DNA of 64,000 nt, taken from contig NC_134825.1 in the NCBI RefSeq assembly GCF_004210375.1, positions 63,417,558 through 63,481,557 on the forward strand, in the 5' to 3' direction. Origin of the DNA: Tachypleus tridentatus. Its lineage: Eukaryota; Arthropoda; Merostomata; Xiphosura; Limulidae. A program made the translations under genes and the position numbers. Positions 61,187-64,000 of this stretch are shown here, in pieces. Under the pieces are notes generated by a model. It made no database searches, was not told the DNA's origin, and was given only the letters and a program-made list of their open reading frames with translations. Position 1 is the first letter of the stretch, and each line of letters begins with the position of its first letter.

Positions 61187-61496
61187 TATAAAGTGTAGGT
61201 AACAAGTTTAAATTCCATATGTTATGAAAAATTCAGATTTATACAAAAACATAAATCTTAAATTACAACATTAGATCTTACTTCACAGAGACAGAGATTC
61301 ATTAAACCAAAAAATGAAAACAAAGGATCAAAGATCTGGTAAAAATTATATCATTTCAGATAAATTTCTTTTAGGATACAAAGTACTTCTACTTAGTTAC
61401 TTGTAGTAATCAAGCTACAAGTTTAAAATTGTTTACTTTCACACTTTTCATTAAGATATGTGTTGTTATGGCCAATGAAGCACCTATGGTCTACTT

Positions 61497-61551
61497 TAAA
61501 CCATCTTGGAGATAGCCCATTGTATAGTTTTGTGCTTAACTTACAAACATT
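61497..61551 (+). mobile_element. SINE-C tail fragment
   Basis: GAGATAGCCCATTGTATAGT and TTTTGTGCTTAACTTACAAA match the SINE-C 3' end. It is the only SINE trace inside the CpG-poor tract. Confidence 0.55.
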
Positions 61552-63427
61552 TAGTAATGATGATAAATATTCACATCATAATGTGATACTATTTAGAATA
61601 ACCTATGTTATCCAGTCTGCAGATACCATGTAACAGGATGTAAAAAATTCAAGTTTCATTATAACAGTTTCATTGTTTTATATCTCCATCTATTCTGTCT
61701 TAAAGGATTTTCTATTCACTTAAAACATTGTATAATTATCATAATGCTTTGTGTCAATGAATCTTCTAATTGATGTAATTTTTAATTAGACTCCATTTTG
61801 CAGAACATTTGGAGGTTTCATGTATCATAATATGAATTTTTAATACATATTTTCCATTGACAAATTGATACTGCATGTACTTGTCTTGTACTAGTCAAGT
61901 ACAGTAATATCTATTTTTGTTTCCCCATTTCTTCAATACTTCAGCTTCACTTTTAATTTTTCTCATAGCTTAAAATAATTATTCTAGGATGTCTGTGACA
62001 GCTTTTTGTTTCTTGTGGAGTTAAAGCTTGCAACTTATTGAAAGCAATACTTAATACAAGTACTATGGTAATAAAGAAGCTTCTGAGTGTATTAAATGCT
62101 TTAACTCTGTGCTTTATTTATTGATAAACAACTCTTTCAGTGCCAGATTTATTTTTAGATATTTAAAAACAAGTATATGCATTTTAATATTTCTTTACGT
62201 ATCTGAACTTGAATCTAGTAATTAAGAAATTTATTGGGCAATACTATTTCATTTCTTCATGATGATGCAAAATTTTGAACTTGAATGACAGTGCTCTAAA
62301 TAGGAACATAGGAGTGACCATGTCAGAGAAAAGAATGAAATTTATGGAAATACACAAATTTATAAAACATTATTATTTATGATACCATGGTATTTCAAGT
62401 CAAATAAACTTTACCATTGAAAATTCAACATTTTGTCTTTACTTTTGTTTGATTTGAATGGCTCAACTCTATGTATATACAATTACTGCATGTGTAATTT
62501 CATGCCTGTAGTTTGTAGTCATGCATAACAACTCCCTCTTGCCTCATTTATTGTTAAGTTGTTGTGGTTCACTACCTCAACAAGTACCTCATAAGAGTGA
62601 AGTTAATCTGTATACATAGTTATACAGGCTGACAAATCTTCATTGTCAGACTAGCTTGGTGCTAAAGGATTACTTTAAACCTTTGTTTAATAGATAGCTT
62701 AGAGTTTGACCTTGTAGGGTGAATGTATGCTTGTAACTCTTCCTTGATTTTTTGTAACAGGTAAACAGGTTAATTTCTTTAAAGGATTTGGTACATGATG
62801 TACAACATTCTGTAAAGCAAGTTCAAATTATTCTATTGGGTATGAGGAAGTTTGTAGATCATATCCAAAACCTTTTCTATACAAAGTAAATATTATTTTC
62901 TGATAAAATTCAAATGATTAACTTGCATTCCAGTCAGGCTTTTTTAAGAGATCTACATGATCACAGTTCTTCCATGTGTTAAGTTTCTCTGTTTATCAAT
63001 AAAAAGCTCTTTATTATTTATGTATAAATTTGTATACTCACTGTGACAGTTGTTTTTTTAGGTTAATGTCCATGCAGTTTCAACTAAACTTGGAGATTAC
63101 AGATTTATATAATACATATATCATTTCTTTGGACCATTATATTTGCAGACTATATTAAATTTTTTGGATACAAGTAAAGAGTGCAAATTAAATATGATAC
63201 AGTATGCTTTATTATGAAGTAACTTAGGAATCCAAGGTTCTGTTTCATACTTCATTGCTATACTTTTATAATGTTATTAAATTTTGTCCAATGAGATACT
63301 TGCCTCTTAAAAAAAGTATTTCATTCCATATTTTATTTTATAGAATGAAAGTAAGAGTAGATAAGTGTACAATACACTAACGAACTATTTTAGTAGGGCC
63401 TACCCACATATGCTAATAAAAACTGCA

Positions 63428-63519
63428 TTTATAACGCTAAAAACCGGGTTTTGATACCCGTGGTGGGCAGAGCACATATAGCCCATTGTGTTGCTTTGTG
63501 TTTAATTAAAACAAACAAA
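63428..63519 (+). mobile_element. SINE-C copy, 5'-truncated
   Basis: AACGCTAAAAACCGGGTTTT, GATACCCGTGGTGGGCAGAG and AGCCCATTGTGTTGCTTTGT are close to the family consensus, followed by an ACAAACAAAA end. Flanks AACTGCAT and AGCTGCAT may be a diverged target-site duplication. The CpGs it carries suggest it is young. Confidence 0.85.
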
Positions 63520-64000
63520 AGCTGCATGTTCAAAATAGATTAATCATGTGACATGTTAAGCAATTACTTGCACTGTGTTTGGTTAAGTATGAGCAAGGAT
63601 CAAGGATCTTTCTGACTTTCAAAAGGGTATGGTAGTAGACTCACTATAAAAAAGCACTTTCTATGGTTGGCTATTTAAAAACTTTTGTTATTGGTGTTAG
63701 GAGCAATAGTTGAAGAAACGTACCTTTCACTAGTAAAATCTGTACTCGCCAAACACGAGTGACTAACCAGTTAAATGTTGCATTAAATCAACAGTCACTC
63801 TAATTTTCTATTGATGTGTGATTCAGTGACAAACCAATACTCTTCGAAGAGTGTGCTAGAGTTGAACAAAATACATTCGTAGATATTACGAAGTTTGTTA
63901 CGCTGAGTCCAGTTTATTACCGTGGTGAAATATTTCATTCATTTATCAGGTGAAATTACTATCATAGTAGCAAATCAGTGCGTGTTTTTTTTATGGACGC
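63520..64000. other. anonymous DNA where CpG returns
   Basis: CpG density rises again after about 63700. This may mark the end of the CpG-poor tract or a neighbouring regulatory region. No gene is recognised up to the window end. Confidence 0.35.

Larger units (their letters stand above)
53100..63390 (+). other. CpG-depleted, SINE-A-free tract: probable transcribed, methylated gene body
   Basis: In 54301-55860 I counted 9 CpG in 1560 bp, against 23 in 780 bp at 7981-8760. There is no CpG at all from 55849 to 57171. No SINE-A copy occurs here although the rest of the window has one every 1-3 kb. The plus strand is visibly T- and G-rich, the skew expected downstream of a plus-strand start. Open stretches exist on both strands (54617-54844 plus; 55223-55540, 58760-59020 and 60174-60557 minus), but none has a recognised domain. 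Most likely this is intron and/or long UTR. Confidence 0.4.

Overview
The window is AT-rich, repeat-filled animal nuclear DNA. No intact protein-coding gene, rRNA gene or functional tRNA gene can be supported. The commonest element is a tRNA-headed SINE of about 280 bp (here SINE-A), present in roughly 30 full or partial copies. Two further tRNA-headed SINE families (SINE-B and SINE-C) are also present. From memory of similar repeats, this set, together with degraded Tx1-like, Nimb/Jockey-like and Penelope-like retroelements, suggests a chelicerate, most likely a horseshoe crab. That assignment is inference and was not searched.

Layout. 0.2-3.9 kb: a decayed LTR retrotransposon on the minus strand (two ~650 bp LTRs, gag and protease remnants, the rest of pol missing) beside a 32-bp tandem repeat and flanked by an inverted pair of another repeat. 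4-10 kb: mostly anonymous DNA with SINEs. 10.0-14.7 kb: a nearly perfect inverted duplication (558-bp arms, 3.3-kb spacer) whose right arm lies inside a SINE that still has its 13-bp target-site duplication; the spacer holds a Tc1-like relic. 15-28 kb: SINEs, a hAT-like MITE candidate and an internally deleted mariner (20.8-21.7 kb). 28.6-37 kb: a run of retroelement relics, all on the plus strand: Penelope-like RT, Tx1-like LINE, then a Nimb/Jockey-like LINE interrupted by a young SINE. 37-52 kb: SINE-rich anonymous DNA, with a hairpin element at 51.5 kb that carries a hammerhead-ribozyme-like motif on the minus strand.

From about 53.1 kb to 63.4 kb the texture changes. SINE-A disappears, CpG becomes very rare (one run of about 1.3 kb has none) and the plus strand looks rich in T and G. 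Just upstream, at 52.4-53.05 kb, CpG is normal and there is an E-box, a short open segment and a splice-donor-like site. The simplest reading is the promoter and first exon of a plus-strand gene followed by a germline-methylated, transcribed gene body (intron and/or long UTR). This is inference from composition; no conserved exon was recognised.

No genes here work together in a pathway. What the window records is mobile-element history, with one likely host transcription unit at its right end.
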